From CAYNSB01 sp964399625 (GTDB lineage Bacteria; Planctomycetota; Phycisphaerae; Phycisphaerales; UBA1924), in assembly GCA_964399625.1 (NCBI GenBank), contig CAYNSB010000006.1:1-64000 (forward strand): a stretch of 64,000 nt of DNA, in the 5' to 3' direction. Positions 33,212 to 41,800 of this stretch are shown here, one piece after another. The position numbers were made by a program, and so were the translations under genes. Position 1 is the stretch's first letter; each line of letters begins with the position of its first letter. The notes beneath the pieces are model-generated. The model had not been told where the DNA came from and did not search any database. It saw only the letters and a list, made by a program, of their open reading frames with translations.

Positions 33212-34534
33212 TCACGGGGCGTTGGCGATCTTGCGGATGGTCTCTTCCTGATCGTCGAGCCACTCGGTCCACTTCGAGGGGTCGATGTTCATGGTGAACT
33301 CGATCATGTTGGGGTTGTTCTTGCCCATGCGCTTGATGCGATCGAGGTTCTCCTTGGCGCGGTTGATGAACTTGCCACGGTCGGCCTTGGGCGTGCTGCG
33401 CGCCGCGGCCAGGGCATTCTGGTAGATGTTCCAGTACTCGCGGAGGCGCTTCTCGTCCTCGGCGGTCTGGTTGCGGAAGTCGCGCTGGAGGCGCTCGGCC
33501 TTGCACACGGGGTAGGGCACGCCGGGGATGGACTCGCCGACCCAGATGATCTCGGTGTATCCCATGGCCTTGGCGAGCTCGTCGATGTCGTTGGCGATGC
33601 CCTTGGCGAACTTGTACTTCACCGCGTCCTGCGCGTTGAAGCTGAGGATGCGTCCCTCGGGGTTCACGATGAACTGGCCCTCGAGGTTCTGGTACCAGGT
33701 CACCTGCCCGTTCTCGTCGATGGTGCAGGAGAGCGGCTCCATGATCTGCATGGAGCGCATGATCTCCTTGGGGCGATTGCCGCGGGCGGAGATCTTCTCC
33801 ATCTCGTAGAGCATGTTCTCCAGCTCGCGTCCCTTCACGGCGATGCCGCCGCCCTGACCGTCGGGGCGGAAGCCGGTGCAGGCGCCGTAGTTCCCGTTGG
33901 GCATGAAGTACACGTTCTCGATCGTGTGGGCGGTCATCGCGGCGGCGCTGATCGCCGTCTCGATCCAGCCGACGACGGTGAACCTGGGCTTGTACTCGTT
34001 GTGGATGACGTCCGAGAGGCGCTGGACCTCGAGCCCGATGCCGCCGCCGGAGTTGATGCGGAAGACCACGATCTCGACCTTCTCCTCCTCGAGCAGGGGG
34101 ATGGCGCGGCGGAGGGTCTCGGCGGTCATGTACACGCCGACCATGTCCTTGTGGCCCGTTCCCTCACCGAGGGTGATGACGGCGGCGCGGGGCGCCTTGC
34201 TCAGCGTCTTGGGCGCGTCGGCGGGCTTGGACGCCGATTCCTTGGGCGCGGGTAGGGCCTTCGGGTCGGCCTTGGGCGCGTCCGTGGGTGTCTCGCGTTC
34301 GACCTTGGTGATATCCGCGGGCGTGAGCATCCGCTCGTTGGCGATGCCGCCGACGGTGGTCTTGAGCCAGACGTACCCACCCTCCTCGCGGACGATCGAG
34401 CCCTCAAGAACGGTGCCGTCCTTGAGCGTGACGCGATCGCTCGCGTGGGCGCTGACGGCGCCCAGAGCAAGGACCAAGCCCATCGCGAGCGCGCGAGCGC
34501 CCCTCACCAACGAGCCCAATGGCATGAAACGCAT
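33212..34534 (-). CDS. Exported ClpP/crotonase-fold serine protease homologue (NfeD/SppA-type)
   Basis: This 440-residue protein has a signal sequence (to about residue 30, AHA), then a Sm-like beta segment (DRVTLKDGTVLEGSI, residues 33-70). The ClpP/crotonase-like domain follows. It keeps FRINSGGGIG (oxyanion region, residues 158-167) and ETAISAAAMTA, where Ser196 aligns with the nucleophile of NfeD/SppA proteases. A long C-terminal helical region (about 330-440) is unusual. It belongs to a two-gene unit with the paralogue at 34585, about 50 bases apart. Its ATG has GGAG 8 bases upstream. Confidence 0.88.
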   Translation of the reverse strand: MRFMPLGSLVRGARALAMGLVLALGAVSAHASDRVTLKDGTVLEGSIVREEGGYVWLKTTVGGIANERMLTPADITKVERETPTDAPKADPKALPAPKESASKPADAPKTLSKAPRAAVITLGEGTGHKDMVGVYMTAETLRRAIPLLEEEKVEIVVFRINSGGGIGLEVQRLSDVIHNEYKPRFTVVGWIETAISAAAMTAHTIENVYFMPNGNYGACTGFRPDGQGGGIAVKGRELENMLYEMEKISARGNRPKEIMRSMQIMEPLSCTIDENGQVTWYQNLEGQFIVNPEGRILSFNAQDAVKYKFAKGIANDIDELAKAMGYTEIIWVGESIPGVPYPVCKAERLQRDFRNQTAEDEKRLREYWNIYQNALAAARSTPKADRGKFINRAKENLDRIKRMGKNNPNMIEFTMNIDPSKWTEWLDDQEETIRKIANAP

Positions 34535-34584
34535 ATCGATGACTCCGTGCTGATGACCCTTTTCGTTCCGAGCGAGGACGGGGA

Positions 34585-36087
34585 TCAACCGCCGCCGCCG
34601 CCGCGTCCGCCGCCCCCTCCGCCTCCGCCACCGCCGCCACCCTCCCCGCCGGAGGGCTTGTCGTTGAGCCCCTCGAGCTGGATCTGCTTGATGCGCAGCT
34701 GGAGGTCCGCGATCGAGGGCCACCCGTAGCTCTGGGGCACGAGCGCCTCCTCGAACTTCTTGAGGATCGTCATCACGTCGTTGAGCTTGGCGATGCGTCG
34801 CCCGCGTGCGGCGGCGCGCTGCTCGAAGCCACCCGGCGCGGCGACCTGCACCTCGGAGAACTCGCGCAGGAGCTTGGGGATGGTCCGCTTGGCCTTGGCG
34901 AGCTCCTCCCGCCAGTCGCTCATAAATCGATCGCCGCCCTTGTCGATCTCGGTGTAGGCGCGCCCGATGCCCATCTTGATCATGAGCTCCTCGAACGTGT
35001 CCACGGTGCCCTTGGAGATGCCCAGCTTGAACGCGGTGTCGGGCGTGAGCGTGAGCACGTCGTTGCCCTCGCCCCGCGCCAGCTGCTTGATGTCGTCCCG
35101 GCGGTCCTCCTTGCCGTCGTCGGTCAGGAGCACCTCATCGGGAGACTCGGGCATGCGCTCGAGCAGGACGGCCTTGCCGCCCTCGATCTTGTACGAGAGC
35201 ACGTACTCGGTGCGGGTCATCGCGCGCAGGATGCGCGGGTCGTACCCGCCACGCACCGCGATGCCCTCGACCTTGCCCATGCGTGCGGCGATCAGCTTCT
35301 CCTTCACCACCAGGTCGCCCGTGGAGATCGTCGCCTCGACCCGCCCGATGCCGCCGATCTTGGCGTTGCCCGCCATGTAGATCGTCGGGCAGGCGAAGGG
35401 AATGAACGCCGCCCCGCCCATCGCGTTCTTCACCCAGCACACGACCTGCGGACGGTGCGTCCACTCGCGCTCGATCTCCTCGGTGATCACGGGCGCCATG
35501 TCGATCGCGCGCCGGAAGCCCTCGAACTCGTTGGAGCGGTCGTGCCCCTGACCGTCGTCCTCGGGGTGCTCGTCGGGGTCCCACTTGTTCTCGAGCTCGA
35601 GCACGATGATGTCCGCCTCCTTCTTGCGCGCGTCCTGAACGGCGCGGCGGATCGGAGACTGCGAGATGTCCTCGCCGAAGTCGCCCTTGAGCGGAATGCG
35701 GTACACCTTCTTCGCGCTCGGGTCGACCGACGCGCTCTTGGCGTCCGGCGTCGGCTTGGCCTTCGTCTCGGGCTCGGCCTTGGGCGCGTCCGCCGCGACC
35801 ACGCCGCGCTCGATCGTGAGCACGTCGGACTTCTCGTAGGGGACCTCGGCCTCGATACCCGCCATCTTCACCTTGAGGCGGACGCTCGTCGCGGTCTCTT
35901 CGAGGATGTATCCCTCGAGCACCTGACCCGAGCGCAGCGTCACGCGGTCCTTGGCGCCGGGCGCGGCCGCCTTGCTCTCGGCTTTGGCGGCGGGCTTGGC
36001 GTCGCCCTGCTGCGCCATCGTCGGCGATGCGAGCACCGACATCGCCATCGCAAGACCCCACACGAGACGACCCTTGAACGTGAGCAT
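34585..36087 (-). CDS. Exported ClpP/crotonase-fold paralogue lacking the catalytic Ser; poly-Gly tail
   Basis: It is aligned gap-free with the next protein over VVCWVKNAMGGAAFIPFACP versus VVGWIETAISAAAMTAHTIE. Here Gly224 replaces the nucleophilic Ser196, and the GG oxyanion segment is replaced by LELENKWDPDEHP. The order is signal, DRVTLRSGQVLEGYI Sm-like segment, protease-like domain, and a C-terminal helical region ending in a run of about 20 glycines. It looks like an inactive partner or regulator of the protease downstream. GGAG lies before the ATG; length 500 residues. Confidence 0.86.
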   Translation of the reverse strand: MLTFKGRLVWGLAMAMSVLASPTMAQQGDAKPAAKAESKAAAPGAKDRVTLRSGQVLEGYILEETATSVRLKVKMAGIEAEVPYEKSDVLTIERGVVAADAPKAEPETKAKPTPDAKSASVDPSAKKVYRIPLKGDFGEDISQSPIRRAVQDARKKEADIIVLELENKWDPDEHPEDDGQGHDRSNEFEGFRRAIDMAPVITEEIEREWTHRPQVVCWVKNAMGGAAFIPFACPTIYMAGNAKIGGIGRVEATISTGDLVVKEKLIAARMGKVEGIAVRGGYDPRILRAMTRTEYVLSYKIEGGKAVLLERMPESPDEVLLTDDGKEDRRDDIKQLARGEGNDVLTLTPDTAFKLGISKGTVDTFEELMIKMGIGRAYTEIDKGGDRFMSDWREELAKAKRTIPKLLREFSEVQVAAPGGFEQRAAARGRRIAKLNDVMTILKKFEEALVPQSYGWPSIADLQLRIKQIQLEGLNDKPSGGEGGGGGGGGGGGGRGGGGG

Positions 36088-36235
36088 GGACTACTCCCAG
36101 CGGAGCGCGCGCTCCGGCGTGCGGATGCCTCTGATCCCATCGGCTGCGGCGCGGCAGGACCTCTGAATGACTGTACTCGCTCTGGATTCTGTACGGAAGG
36201 GATCACCTCCCGGTTGATCGCGACCCAATACCCTG

Positions 36236-37531
36236 TCAGATTCCGAGCGAGCGGACAAGTTCCAAGGCCAGTGCGAGGCCCTGTTCTCGCGACTGGATGC
36301 GGTCTTCCAGTTGGGCGTCGTACACCTGTTCCAGGATGCCCTTGAACGCGCGGCCCGGGGCGAGCCCCGCCGCGATCAGGTCGTCGCCGGTGACCAGGGG
36401 CTCTGGTCGTATTTTGGACGGTGTCGCTTCAAGCTCTTGGACCCTGGCGTCGATGCGGGCGGCGCGGGACGGATCAACCGCACGAAGCAGGCGCAGGCCC
36501 TCGTGGAAGGATCCGGCGTGGGCGGTCGCCGCCGCACGCTTCTGGAAGGCGACACCGCCCGAGAGCCAGCCCGTGCGCAGCAGCGCATAGGACTCCAAGC
36601 ACCCCCGCAGTTCGTCGCTCTCGTCGTTGGAGAGACAGAGCGCGCGGCGCAGGCGCGCGCACGCCGGAGCGGAGTCTGCGGGCTGAAGCCCGCGATCGAG
36701 GAGCCACGCCGCGAGCAGCGTCGGGAATGGAGCCCCGGCGCCGGCGCGGGCGAGCGCGTCGAGGATGGGGCAGGGCGAATCGCGGTGCGCGTCGTCCAGC
36801 GCGGGGGCGTCCAGGTGCAGCGATTGGAGCAGCTCCGCCGCGCGATGGAACGAGGCGTGCGCGAAGATGCGCCGGAGCTCCTCGCCGACGCGCTCGCGCG
36901 AGACGCCGGTGAGATCGCGCGCGTGCGCTCGGATCGCGTCCGCGGTGGCGGGCTCGATGTCGAAGGCGAATCGCGCGGCGAAACGCACCGCCCGCAGCGC
37001 GCGAAGATGGTCCTCCGCCAGGCGCTGCGCCGGCTCGCCGACGGCGCGCAGCACCTTGGCGCGCAGGTCCGCCTGACCGCCGACGAAGTCGATGACGGGC
37101 GGCTGGCCCGCGGCGGGATCCGGATCGAGAAAGAGCGCGTTGATCGTGAAGTCGCGCCGGAGCGCGTCGCTCCTGGGATCGGAGAACGTGACCGAGTCCG
37201 GGCGGCGCCGATCGGAGTACGGGCCGTCGGATCGGAACGTCGCGACCTCGATGGTGGGCGAGGGCGAACCCTTGGGCGCGCCCGGCTCCGCACCCGGCTT
37301 GACGAGGACGACGCCGAACGACGCGCCGACCTCGGCGGTGCGCGCGAAGAGCGCGCGGATGCGATCGGGCGTGGCGTCGGTGGCGATGTCGTAGTCCGTG
37401 GGGCTGAGCCCGAGCAGCTCGTCGCGCACGCACCCGCCCGCGAAGTACGCGAGGTGACCGTGCTCGCGCAGGCGCTTCACGACCGCGAGCGCGGCGGCGC
37501 GGGCGGGGATGGGATCGGTCGCGCGGGCCAT
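36236..37531 (-). CDS. CCA tRNA nucleotidyltransferase / poly(A)-polymerase-family protein
   Basis: This class II nucleotidyltransferase adds or repairs the CCA end of tRNA, or adds A tails. The head domain is visible at FAGGCVRDELLGLSPTDYDI with the DYD metal ligands, then DFTINALFLDP and the neck-binding RAVRFAARFAF (residues about 180-190). At 431 residues it fits a bacterial PcnB/Cca-type enzyme. Assigning CCA-adding or poly(A) activity needs the RRD-type motif and C-terminal tail. TATCCT lies 9 bases before the ATG and no ribosome site is present. Confidence 0.92.
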   Translation of the reverse strand: MARATDPIPARAAALAVVKRLREHGHLAYFAGGCVRDELLGLSPTDYDIATDATPDRIRALFARTAEVGASFGVVLVKPGAEPGAPKGSPSPTIEVATFRSDGPYSDRRRPDSVTFSDPRSDALRRDFTINALFLDPDPAAGQPPVIDFVGGQADLRAKVLRAVGEPAQRLAEDHLRALRAVRFAARFAFDIEPATADAIRAHARDLTGVSRERVGEELRRIFAHASFHRAAELLQSLHLDAPALDDAHRDSPCPILDALARAGAGAPFPTLLAAWLLDRGLQPADSAPACARLRRALCLSNDESDELRGCLESYALLRTGWLSGGVAFQKRAAATAHAGSFHEGLRLLRAVDPSRAARIDARVQELEATPSKIRPEPLVTGDDLIAAGLAPGRAFKGILEQVYDAQLEDRIQSREQGLALALELVRSLGI

Positions 37532-37540
37532 GGCGATCGA

Positions 37541-37546
37541 AGGATA
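37541..37546 (-). promoter_or_regulatory. Candidate -10 box (TATCCT) for the nucleotidyltransferase gene
   Basis: TATCCT is 9 bases before the ATG at 37531; there is no Shine-Dalgarno. The same hexamer is before nuoE and the BamD-like gene. Confidence 0.4.
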
Positions 37547-37576
37547 CTGGGGCTTGGGCCGATGTGGCGGGGCGAC

Positions 37577-38737
37577 TCAGCGGTGCTCGGCGTGCGGCGC
37601 GCGCAGCCGCCCCATCAGCATCGCGCCCTCAAGGAACGTCCACGCCGCCAGCAGCGGCAGGACCCAGAACGCGCGGGGATCGAGTTCCTGCGCGATGCGC
37701 GCGGCGAGCTGCTCGACATTGCCCTTGTACAACCCCTTGGCGAGCCCCAGCAGCGGGTGCGGACGGACCGCCGCGCGTCCCGCGGTGCGGAGCCACGCGG
37801 CGCCGGCGGGACCCTTGCGTGCGGCCTTGAGAATCGCTTCCTCTCCCGCGCCGGCGGCCCGCGCACCGGCCTTGAGGTCGCTCGCGAGCCCGGCCTTCGC
37901 CCCCGCCTTCAGCTCCGACTTGGCGCCGCTCTTGACCAATTGCGCCCCCTCCTCGCCCAGCACATGCAGCGCGAAAGCGCCCGAGGGCTGGCGCTCGACG
38001 AAGCGAACGAGCGTGCCCAGCTCCGCGGCTGAGTCCGCGTGCCGGAGCACGCGCGCGGCGCCCGCGGGCGAGGCACGCCGCGAGAGGCTCGCGACGTCCT
38101 TCATCATGGATTGGAGCCCTTCCTCCGCGGCCTTGCCCCCGCGCTTGAGCGAGGAAAGCAGCTCCTCGCCCATCTTGCGCGTCATCGCGCCGCTCTTGCG
38201 CGCGACCTTGAGCACCGAGGGCACCCAGTCCACCTCCGGCGCGAGCGTCGTCGCCAGGCCCACGCCCGAGAGCGTGACGATGAGCGGGTCGGCCTCGCCA
38301 TCGACGACAAAGCGTGAGCCCTGCAGGAGCAGATCGCGCACATCCCCCACGATGAGCATGTCCGCCGCGATCGCGCCCAGGAGCGACTCGAGCGAATCCC
38401 CCTTGCCCGAGAGCGCACCCAGGCCCACGGACTTGGCCTTGCGGAGCCAGCTCGACTGCTCCGCCACGACGGCGTCACGCTGATGCTGGAGCGCCTCTCG
38501 CGAAGGTCCCGACGCGTCGCGGAGCCCCTCGTCGGCGACCATGATCGCCTCGCCATAGCGCCCCGCGGCGCGGAGGTACTCGACCTCCTTGGCGTAGTCG
38601 AAGTCCGGCAGGCGCGAGAGCGCCGATCGCGCCAGGCGGGAGGGCGTGTCGATCGCGACGCACCAGAGCAGGAACGCCGCGACGAGCAGTCGCAGCACGT
38701 TCCATCGGGCGCGGAGGAGTCGCGAGAGGACGCTCAC
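37577..38737 (-). CDS. Membrane protein of unknown function (386 aa)
   Basis: A membrane anchor near the N-terminus (VLRLLVAAFLLWCVAID) and another near the C-terminus (FWVLPLLAAWTFLEGAM) flank a large Ala/Lys/Leu-rich helical middle. Segments such as DYAKEVEYLRAAGRYGEAIMVAD suggest a TPR-like repeat near residues 40-70. It starts at a GTG that overlaps the stop of the DUF4230 gene (GTGA at 38734-38737). The pair is therefore translationally coupled, and the two proteins probably act together at the membrane. Function unknown. Confidence 0.82.
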   Translation of the reverse strand: MSVLSRLLRARWNVLRLLVAAFLLWCVAIDTPSRLARSALSRLPDFDYAKEVEYLRAAGRYGEAIMVADEGLRDASGPSREALQHQRDAVVAEQSSWLRKAKSVGLGALSGKGDSLESLLGAIAADMLIVGDVRDLLLQGSRFVVDGEADPLIVTLSGVGLATTLAPEVDWVPSVLKVARKSGAMTRKMGEELLSSLKRGGKAAEEGLQSMMKDVASLSRRASPAGAARVLRHADSAAELGTLVRFVERQPSGAFALHVLGEEGAQLVKSGAKSELKAGAKAGLASDLKAGARAAGAGEEAILKAARKGPAGAAWLRTAGRAAVRPHPLLGLAKGLYKGNVEQLAARIAQELDPRAFWVLPLLAAWTFLEGAMLMGRLRAPHAEHR

Positions 38738-39444
38738 GGCGCGCTCCCGTTGGCCACGGGGCCCTTGGCACCGGCGCCATCGGAGGGATCGTTCTGGAAC
38801 AGGATCGTGACGGGCACATCGCCCACGATCTTTTTGATGAGCGTTGTGAGCTGCTCGCGCGTGAGCTCCACGACGCGGGCCGCCTGCTCGGGCGGGAGCG
38901 ACAGCTCGCGCGCCCGACGATGGAGCCCCTGGCGCGCCTGCCCCAGGTAGAACTCGCCCGAGGTCGCGCGGAAGCGCAGCCAGCCCAGCGACAGGTCCGA
39001 CGTCTCGCGCTCGCCGAACACTTCCGTCGCGATGCGCTGCGGCGGCGGAACGCGAAGCACGAGCCCGCCCGAGAGCGGGCTGACCGCGACATGTTCGAGG
39101 GTGAGGTCCGAGAGATCGACGCCGTAGAGAAGCTTGACCGGCGCCTCCACTCGCGCGGCGACGTCGCCCCGCCATGAGAGGTCCGTCGCGGTCGTCGCGA
39201 CCCGCGAGTCCACTTCCACCGTGACGAGCTTGAGCGCACGGACCTGGCTGATCACCTCCGCGGCGGGGCGTGGCTCGCCGGTGGGCAGAAGCTGCTCGCG
39301 CACGAGCCGGTCGGTGCGGTCGTCGAGCGATCGCAGGTACGTTGTGAGCCCGACGAAGATCACCCCGGCGAGCGCGATCACGCCCACGCGCGAGAGCCAC
39401 GACGCACGCGGGGCGCTGGGCGGGGTTGTCGAGCGTGGTTGCAT
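38734..39444 (-). CDS. DUF4230-family membrane protein (236 aa)
   Basis: One membrane segment lies near residues 20-35 (VGVIALAGVIFVGLTTYL). The rest is an exported DUF4230 domain: LVTVEVDSRVATTATDLSW, RGDVAARVEAPVKLLYGVDL, and RVPPPQRIATEVFGERETSD. DUF4230 resembles band-7-like beta/alpha modules and has no known role. An ATG at 39444 is preferred because the next possible start upstream gives only an unlikely extension. It forms an overlapping pair with the following membrane gene. Confidence 0.82.
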   Translation of the reverse strand: MQPRSTTPPSAPRASWLSRVGVIALAGVIFVGLTTYLRSLDDRTDRLVREQLLPTGEPRPAAEVISQVRALKLVTVEVDSRVATTATDLSWRGDVAARVEAPVKLLYGVDLSDLTLEHVAVSPLSGGLVLRVPPPQRIATEVFGERETSDLSLGWLRFRATSGEFYLGQARQGLHRRARELSLPPEQAARVVELTREQLTTLIKKIVGDVPVTILFQNDPSDGAGAKGPVANGSAP

Positions 39445-39627
39445 CGGACGTGTGTTGGGGCGAGGCCGGGGCGCGTTGCGTGCCGCCTCGCCGAGACAAG
39501 GCATCGGCCCGAACGATCGACGTGCTGGAACCGACGCAAGTTCGGGCCCGTAGGGGTTCTGGGAGGTATCCGCCTCGGTGCGGTTGCTGCCATGGCGGGC
39601 AGCGTGTACCTTCCGGCCCCCTTGCCC

Positions 39628-39642
39628 CCGACGGACCGTCGG
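39628..39642. repeat. 15-base palindrome before the HTH/membrane gene
   Basis: CCGACGG-A-CCGTCGG is a perfect palindrome in a 294-base intergenic region with no gene. A possible -10 (TAGACT, 39667-39672) lies nearby. It may be an operator, or the stem of a leader or terminator hairpin. Confidence 0.4.
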
Positions 39643-39738
39643 CGGGATCGGGATTGGAACCGGGCTTAGACTTCACTCCACCCCATGCCGGGGCGTCTCG
39701 CTGGTGGGCGGGATGGACGAACCTTGGGAGCGCACGCG

Positions 39739-40560
39739 ATGGCAAAGCTTTTCTACACGCTGGAAGAGGCGGCCGGCAAGCTCAAGAAGAGCCCCGAAGA
39801 GGTGCAGCAGCTCGTGGAGAACGGGCAACTGCAGGAGTTCCGCGATCGCGACAAGGTGATGCTCAAGGTCGATCAGGTGGACCTGCTCGCCGGGGGCGGC
39901 GGCGATGACGACGTGATCCCGCTTGCTGAAAGCGGCGAGCTGGGCTCCATCAGCCTCGCGAGCGACTCGGGCTCGGGGATGAACCTGGAGAGCCCGAAGG
40001 AGCAGACGGGCATCAGCATCTTCGATGCGGACCAGACGGAGGAGGCCGATCCTTCCGCGGTGACGCAGATCACCGAGCGTGCGCCCAGCGAGCTGTCGCT
40101 GGAGACGGTGGGTTCGGGCTCGGGCCTGATGGACCTGACGCGCGAGGCCGACGACACCAGCCTCGGGCAGGACCTGCTCGCGGACGTCGAGACCCCCAAG
40201 GAGGACGGCAGCACGGCGTCGGAGACCGTGGCCGAGTCCGGCGGCGACGGGGGCGCGCTGTTCGAGTCCGCGCCCAGCGAGGAACTCGCGGGCGTGGGCG
40301 GCGCGGCGGCGGGTGGCGTGGCGATGGTCGCCGCGGAGCCCTACGACGGGCTGTGGTCCGGGCTCACGGGCGGCGCGGCGCTGGGCATGGTGCTCGTCGC
40401 GGCGTTCGCGGTGGCGCTGATCATCTTCGGCATGACGCAGGGCCCCGGGAATCCGCTGATCTCTCAGATCGCGGGCAACCTCTGGATGTACGTGGGGATC
40501 GCGGCGGGCGTGATCGCCCTGCCGGCGATCGTGGGCATGCTGGTCGCGAAGAAGGGCTAA
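39739..40560 (+). CDS. Helix-turn-helix protein with C-terminal membrane segments (273 aa)
   Basis: Residues 5-50 look like an excisionase/MerR-type helix-turn-helix: YTLEEAAGKLKKSPEEVQQL, then VENGQLQEFRDRDKVMLKVD, DLL. A long acidic Ser/Glu/Gly/Asp-rich linker follows (residues 50-190), then two membrane segments (about 205-230 and 245-268). Such a soluble HTH-like domain tethered to the membrane is unusual. It could sense or tether something rather than act as a classic transcription factor. A GGGAG sequence precedes the ATG at about 8 bases. It is followed by a convergent gene that overlaps by 4 bases. Confidence 0.82.
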   Translation: MAKLFYTLEEAAGKLKKSPEEVQQLVENGQLQEFRDRDKVMLKVDQVDLLAGGGGDDDVIPLAESGELGSISLASDSGSGMNLESPKEQTGISIFDADQTEEADPSAVTQITERAPSELSLETVGSGSGLMDLTREADDTSLGQDLLADVETPKEDGSTASETVAESGGDGGALFESAPSEELAGVGGAAAGGVAMVAAEPYDGLWSGLTGGAALGMVLVAAFAVALIIFGMTQGPGNPLISQIAGNLWMYVGIAAGVIALPAIVGMLVAKKG

Positions 40561-41021
40561 TCCCCGCACTCAAGCTCGTACCGCCCTCCACCGAGCCCCA
40601 GGCTCGCGAGGACGCTCGTGCGCGCGTAGAGCGTGCGTTGGCGGATGAACGGGCCGGCCGATCCGCCGTGCGATTGCTCGCTCCACGTGGCGCTCAGCAC
40701 GCCGGGAATGTCGATGTGGAAGAGTCCCGCCTCGTCCCGCACGATCCGCGGGGCCGACGCGTGTTCGATCGGAACGGGCGTGGAATCGCCGGCCCGGACC
40801 AGGCGCGCCTCGATCGGGCGATCCTCGTGCACGTCGATCTCAAGAAGCAGCGACGCTTCGTCGTGGGCGTGTGCCAGGCCCGCGTTCCGCGCGGCCAGCG
40901 GGGAGATGCTCCAGCGGAGTTTCAGACGCGGCGCCGGGCGGACGCTGGGCACCTCGATCGGCGCGCTCATCTTGAGCGGCGAGGAGGCGAGCGAGTGGGA
41001 GTGGCGTGCGGCTGACGACAT
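40557..41021 (-). CDS. Unknown protein (154 aa)
   Basis: This small protein has no signal or membrane segment. Its middle has ordered beta-like sequence (LLLEIDVHEDRPIEARLVRA…HIDIPGVLSATWSEQ). The ATG at 41021 lacks a ribosome site. Its end overlaps the HTH/membrane gene by 4 bases. The first 20 residues are Ser/Ala/His-rich and may not be real, because an internal Met at residue 18 is available. No family is recognised. Confidence 0.6.
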   Translation of the reverse strand: MSSAARHSHSLASSPLKMSAPIEVPSVRPAPRLKLRWSISPLAARNAGLAHAHDEASLLLEIDVHEDRPIEARLVRAGDSTPVPIEHASAPRIVRDEAGLFHIDIPGVLSATWSEQSHGGSAGPFIRQRTLYARTSVLASLGLGGGRYELECGD

Positions 41022-41069
41022 GGAGTGTGGTGCGGTGTGTGGCAGGGGCGCGCGGGGAGAAGAGCTCGA

Positions 41070-41669
41070 TCACACGATCTTGCTGAGCATGTTCGCGGCG
41101 ATCTGCAGGCCCTTGCCCGCGGGCGAGACGAACCGCTGCCCGACCTTGTCCACGGTGGTGAAGAAATCGATCATGGAGTCCACGCGCTGAAGGTGATCGA
41201 GCAGGGCCTGGCGCTGCTCGGACGAGACCTCGCGCGATTTGGGGTCGAGCCCCTGGTGCGGGCCGGTGAGGTCGCGGATCTCGTGCAGGGAGGCCAGGAG
41301 CGGATCGACCTCACGCTTCATGCGCTCGCGGACGATGGCGCGGAACATGGTCCAGACGTCGGCCTCGGACTGGAAGTACTCCTTGCGATCGCCGCGCTTG
41401 TGCGTGCGCGTGACGATGCCCCAGTCGAGCAGCGATCGGAGCGACATGCTCGCGTTGCCGCGCGAGATCTGAAGGCGCTCCATGATGTCGTCGGTGTTCA
41501 GGGGCGTCGCGGTGATGTACAGCAGGGCATGGACCTCGGCCATGGTGCGCGAGATGCCCCACGCCGCGCCCATCTGCCCCCAGGTCGCGATGAAGCGGTC
41601 CTGGGCCTGGGTGATGAGCGAGTCCACGACCGGCGGAGACGGACGGTCTGAGGGCGGGTTCGTGCTCAT
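41070..41669 (-). CDS. GbsR/MarR-family transcription regulator
   Basis: The winged-helix domain is clear: MGAAWGISRTMAEVHALLYI, PLNTDDIMERLQISRGNASM, SLRSLLDWGIVTRTHKRGDRKEYFQ. This is the GbsR-type layout, in which known members control osmoprotectant genes by binding choline or glycine betaine. Here it is divergent from rmuC across a region with three palindromes, so it probably regulates itself and/or rmuC. GATACT lies 6 bases before the ATG at 41669, compatible with a leaderless start. Confidence 0.88.
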   Translation of the reverse strand: MSTNPPSDRPSPPVVDSLITQAQDRFIATWGQMGAAWGISRTMAEVHALLYITATPLNTDDIMERLQISRGNASMSLRSLLDWGIVTRTHKRGDRKEYFQSEADVWTMFRAIVRERMKREVDPLLASLHEIRDLTGPHQGLDPKSREVSSEQRQALLDHLQRVDSMIDFFTTVDKVGQRFVSPAGKGLQIAANMLSKIV

Positions 41670-41696
41670 AGCCGAAGTATCGCCCAGCGTGTGATT

Positions 41697-41728
41697 GAAA
41701 TCCATGATGATTTCAGAAATCACTGAAA
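41697..41728. promoter_or_regulatory. Palindromic operator cluster between GbsR-type gene and rmuC
   Basis: Three inverted repeats overlap: GAAATC-N6-GATTTC (41697-41714), a perfect TGATTTC-A-GAAATCA (41708-41722) and TTTCAG-N6-CTGAAA (41711-41728). The low local GC makes a specific protein-binding site likely. Confidence 0.6.
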
Positions 41729-41786
41729 CAATTGTGCGAGTTATGGGGCACGAAGGCGACGGAATGCGTGTTCGGGAATCGGGAGG

Positions 41787-41792
41787 TATCAT
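41787..41792 (+). promoter_or_regulatory. Candidate -10 box (TATCAT) for rmuC
   Basis: TATCAT ends 8 bases before the rmuC ATG at 41801. A GGGAGG lies directly upstream but at 14 bases from the ATG, too far for a ribosome site. Confidence 0.4.
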
Positions 41793-41800
41793 GCCCGCGC

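Noticed and set aside
34585..34660. A possible frameshift or sequencing artefact in the poly-Gly tail.
   Set aside because: The run is in frame with a normal stop and reads as an ordinary Gly-rich C-terminus.
36311..38032. A plus-strand frame across the CCA-type gene and the next gene.
   Set aside because: It has no recognisable domain, and both minus-strand genes are coherent.
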